Positions 6,855 to 9,068 of a DNA stretch of 9,068 bases are shown here, piece after piece. The notes under the pieces are model-generated. The model made no database searches, was not told the DNA's origin, and saw only the letters and a list, made by a program, of their open reading frames with translations. Within the stretch, counting starts at the first letter, position 1. Each line of letters opens with the position of its first letter. The translations under genes and the position numbers were made by a program. Source of the stretch: Ferruginibacter sp. (lineage in GTDB: Bacteria > Bacteroidota > Bacteroidia > Chitinophagales > Chitinophagaceae); the NCBI GenBank assembly GCA_018057635.1, contig JAGPDJ010000065.1, positions 1 through 9,068 of the forward strand, written 5' to 3'.

Positions 6855-9068
6855 CTATAATTTAATAAAAGGAACTGATACCGGTTTTTTGTTCCCGAAA
6901 TTTACACTTAAAATATATTGGCCCGGAAGGAATACCGACATGTCTATCTGCTCAATAAAGGTTTGCTGGGTTACTATAATTTCTTTTTTAAATAATATTC
7001 TGCCATGTATGTCTATTAAAGTTGCATTGATCTTCCTGTTGCTGGTATATGCAGAACTGATCTTTGCTTTAAGTGTATTGCCAACTACAGGATTATTCAT
7101 AATGACAATTCCATCTGATCTCTTATTATCAATAGTACCTGTACTAACAGTAATCCTTACTGTATCTATTCCTGTTGCTCCCCTGTTATCCGTAATTGTT
7201 AATTCAAATTCATAAATACCCGGTTGAAGGTCATATAAGTAAGCAGTAGCCTGGTAGGAATTTGTAATTACAAAAGCATTGCCTGTTAATGCTCTCCAGT
7301 TATGACTTACAATTGTTCCATCCGTATCAATACCGGATCCCTGCAGAGGTATGGCATTTACTGGTAATTGTATAACAGTATCTGAACCAGCATTTGCAAT
7401 TGGCGCCATGTTTGGAATTATTATCGCTGTATTCACAGTAACCTGCATGGTATCAACATCAGTAGCGCCGCTGTTATCCGTAACCTTTAGTTCAAATTTG
7501 TAAACACCCTGAACTAAAGCAGTAGCAGTGGCAGTGGCAGTATTTGCATTGCTGATGTTACCGGCTGTTGGCCCTGAAATTTTTCTCCAGAGGTAAGCGG
7601 TGATGTTACCATCGGGATCGATACCGCTACCGTTAAGCGCTGCAATATTGTTTGGTAATGTGATGTTCTGATCCAATCCTGCATTGGCAGTTGGCAACTG
7701 GTTTGGCGGCGGAACAGCTGCATTCACGGTTACCTGCATGGTATCAAGATCAGTAGCGCCGCTGTTATCCGTAACCTTTAGTTCGTATTTATAAACCCCC
7801 TGAACGAGGCCAGTGGCAGAGGCAGTAGCAGCGTTTGCATAAGTTAAGTTACCGGCTGTTGGCCCTGAAATTTTTCTCCAGAGGTAAGCGGTGATGTTAC
7901 CATCGGGATCGATACCGCTACCGTTAAGCGCTGCAATATTGTTTGGTAATGTGATGTTCTGATCCAATCCTGCATTGGCAGTTGGCAACTGGTTTGGCGG
8001 CGGAACAGCTGCATTCACGGTTACCTGCATGGTATCGAGATCAGTAGCACCGCTGTTATCCGTAACCTTTAGTTCGTATTTGTAAACACCCTGAACCAAT
8101 GCAGTGGCAGAGGCAGTAGCAGCGTTTGCATTCGTTAAGTTACCTGCAGTTGGCCCTGAAATTTTTCTCCAGAGATAAGTGCTGATATTACCATCGGGAT
8201 CGTTACCGCTTCCGTTTAGTGAAGCAATATTGTTTGGTAATGTGATGTTCTGATCCAATCCTGCATTGGCAGTTGGTAACTGGTTAGGCGGCGGAATGGC
8301 AGCGTTAACGGTTACCTGCATGGTATCGAGATCAGTAGCGCCGCTGTTATCCGTAACCTTTAGTTCGTATTTATAAACCCCCTGAACGAGGCCAGTGGCA
8401 GAGGCAGTAGCAGCGTTTGCATTAGTTAAGTTACCTGCAGTTGGCCCTGAAATTTTTCTCCAGAGATAAGTGCTGATATTACCATCGGGATCGTTACCGC
8501 TTCCGTTTAGTGAAGCAATATTGTTTGGTAATGTGATGTTCTGATCTAATCCTGCATTGGCAGTTGGTAACTGGTTAGACGGCGGAATAGCAGCGTTAAC
8601 GGTTACCTGCATGGTATCGAGATCAGTAGCGCCGCTGTTATCCGTAACCTTTAGTTCGTATTTATAAACCCCCTGAACAAGGCCAGAGGCAGAGGCAGTA
8701 GCAGCGTTTGCATTAGTTAAGTTACCGGCAGTTGGCCCGGATATTTTTCTCCAGAGATAAGCAGTGATGTTGCCATCGGGATCATTAGCACTTCCGTTAA
8801 GCGAAGCAATATTGTTTGGTAATGTGATGTTCTGATCCAATCCTGCATTGGCAGTTGGTAACTGGTTAGGCGGCGGAATGGCAGCGTTAACGATTACCTG
8901 CATGGTATCGAGATCAGTAGCGCCGCTGTTATCCGTAACCTTTAGTTCGGATTTATAAACCCCCTGAACGAGGCCAGTGGCAGAGGCAGTAGCAGCGTTT
9001 GCATTCGTTAAGTTACCTGCAGTTGGCCCTGAAATTTTTCTCCAGAGATAAGTGCTGATATTACCATC
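6855..9068 (-). CDS. Secreted PKD-repeat protein with T9SS type A C-terminal sorting domain, 5' end off window
   Basis: The reading frame is open from the right edge to the stop TAG at 6857-6855, giving 737 residues; the internal Met at 8903 is not a real start because it sits in the middle of a conserved repeat strand. The visible protein holds one partial and five complete 97-residue PKD-like units, recognised by PTANAGLDQNITLP, NGSGNDPDGNI, YLWRKISGPTAGN and GVYKYELKVTDNSGATDLDT. A diverged unit follows at 7412-7131 (PIANAGSDTVIQLP, GIYEFELTITDNRGATGIDT). The last 91 residues (7130-6858) match a Por/T9SS type A sorting domain: MNNPVVGNTLKAKI, LIDIHGRILFKKEI, a FLPGQYILSV strand and a basic C-terminal VPFIKL. 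Such proteins cross the outer membrane by the type IX system and are released or attached to the cell surface. PKD arrays usually act as spacers or carbohydrate/protein binding modules. Any enzymatic or adhesive N-terminal domain is beyond the window, so the function is unknown. Confidence 0.88.
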   Translation of the reverse strand, partial: DGNISTYLWRKISGPTAGNLTNANAATASATGLVQGVYKSELKVTDNSGATDLDTMQVIVNAAIPPPNQLPTANAGLDQNITLPNNIASLNGSANDPDGNITAYLWRKISGPTAGNLTNANAATASASGLVQGVYKYELKVTDNSGATDLDTMQVTVNAAIPPSNQLPTANAGLDQNITLPNNIASLNGSGNDPDGNISTYLWRKISGPTAGNLTNANAATASATGLVQGVYKYELKVTDNSGATDLDTMQVTVNAAIPPPNQLPTANAGLDQNITLPNNIASLNGSGNDPDGNISTYLWRKISGPTAGNLTNANAATASATALVQGVYKYELKVTDNSGATDLDTMQVTVNAAVPPPNQLPTANAGLDQNITLPNNIAALNGSGIDPDGNITAYLWRKISGPTAGNLTYANAATASATGLVQGVYKYELKVTDNSGATDLDTMQVTVNAAVPPPNQLPTANAGLDQNITLPNNIAALNGSGIDPDGNITAYLWRKISGPTAGNISNANTATATATALVQGVYKFELKVTDNSGATDVDTMQVTVNTAIIIPNMAPIANAGSDTVIQLPVNAIPLQGSGIDTDGTIVSHNWRALTGNAFVITNSYQATAYLYDLQPGIYEFELTITDNRGATGIDTVRITVSTGTIDNKRSDGIVIMNNPVVGNTLKAKISSAYTSNRKINATLIDIHGRILFKKEIIVTQQTFIEQIDMSVFLPGQYILSVNFGNKKPVSVPFIKL
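7413..9068 (-). repeat. Tandem 291-bp DNA repeat array coding 97-residue PKD-like units
   Basis: Units read on the - strand are 9068-8868 (partial), 8867-8577, 8576-8286, 8285-7995, 7994-7704 and 7703-7413. Every junction is spaced by exactly 291 bp, with no indels. DNA similarity is very high, including silent positions; for example 7557-7745 equals 7848-8036 for 189 bp without a mismatch, and 8134-8254 equals 8425-8545. The unit nearest the C-terminus (7703-7413) has the most changes, and the next one (7412-7131) is only related at the protein level. The array runs through the right edge. Confidence 0.95.

Noticed and set aside
6790..7215. Open frame of 141 codons on the + strand after the GT-C gene
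   Set aside because: It starts inside the terminator hairpin and runs antisense to the T9SS sorting domain, whose frame is supported by clear domain motifs; no recognisable protein features.
7413..9068. CRISPR-like or mobile repeat array
   Set aside because: The repeats are 291 bp, directly adjacent, in frame and code for a known domain type; there are no spacers, terminal inverted repeats or transposase.

Overview
The window looks like a chromosomal segment of a Bacteroidota member, probably of the Chitinophagaceae type. The reasons are a protein ending in a Por/type IX secretion (T9SS) sorting domain, AT-rich genes with mostly weak Shine-Dalgarno sequences, and tightly packed surface-glycan genes. 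The lineage is inferred from gene content, not from a marker gene.

Positions 1-6765, all on the + strand, carry a glycan biosynthesis and modification cluster. In order: the 3' end of an extended SDR nucleotide-sugar epimerase/dehydratase (1-202); an FAD-dependent amine-oxidase/protoporphyrinogen-oxidase-like protein (222-1556); a CE4-type polysaccharide deacetylase (1553-2515, overlapping the previous gene by ATGA); a non-hydrolysing UDP-GlcNAc 2-epimerase (2534-3586); a class I SAM methyltransferase (3645-4289); a DPM1-like family 2 glycosyltransferase with two C-terminal membrane helices (4294-5349); and a multi-spanning GT-C-type glycosyltransferase (5452-6765). Spacings from -4 to 102 bp suggest one transcription unit, perhaps with internal starts before the methyltransferase and before the GT-C gene. 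A plausible joint role is supply and processing of an amino-sugar-containing surface polysaccharide: the epimerases make nucleotide sugars, the GT2 makes a polyprenyl-phosphate sugar, the GT-C transfers it outside the inner membrane, and the deacetylase, oxidoreductase and methyltransferase modify product or precursor. The actual glycan cannot be read from the sequence.

Positions 6766-6854 form a convergent intergenic region with a perfect 18-bp hairpin (6788-6827) that probably terminates both flanking transcripts.

Positions 6855-9068, on the - strand, encode the C-terminal 737 residues of a large secreted protein whose start lies beyond the right edge. It consists of tandem 97-residue PKD-like repeats (291 bp each, near-identical in DNA), one diverged PKD-like repeat, and a T9SS type A sorting domain. 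The array continues to the last base, so its copy number and N-terminal domains are unknown. I see no RNA genes, CRISPR arrays, transposases or phage genes. The glycan genes are individually familiar families; the most unusual structure is the homogenised repeat array.
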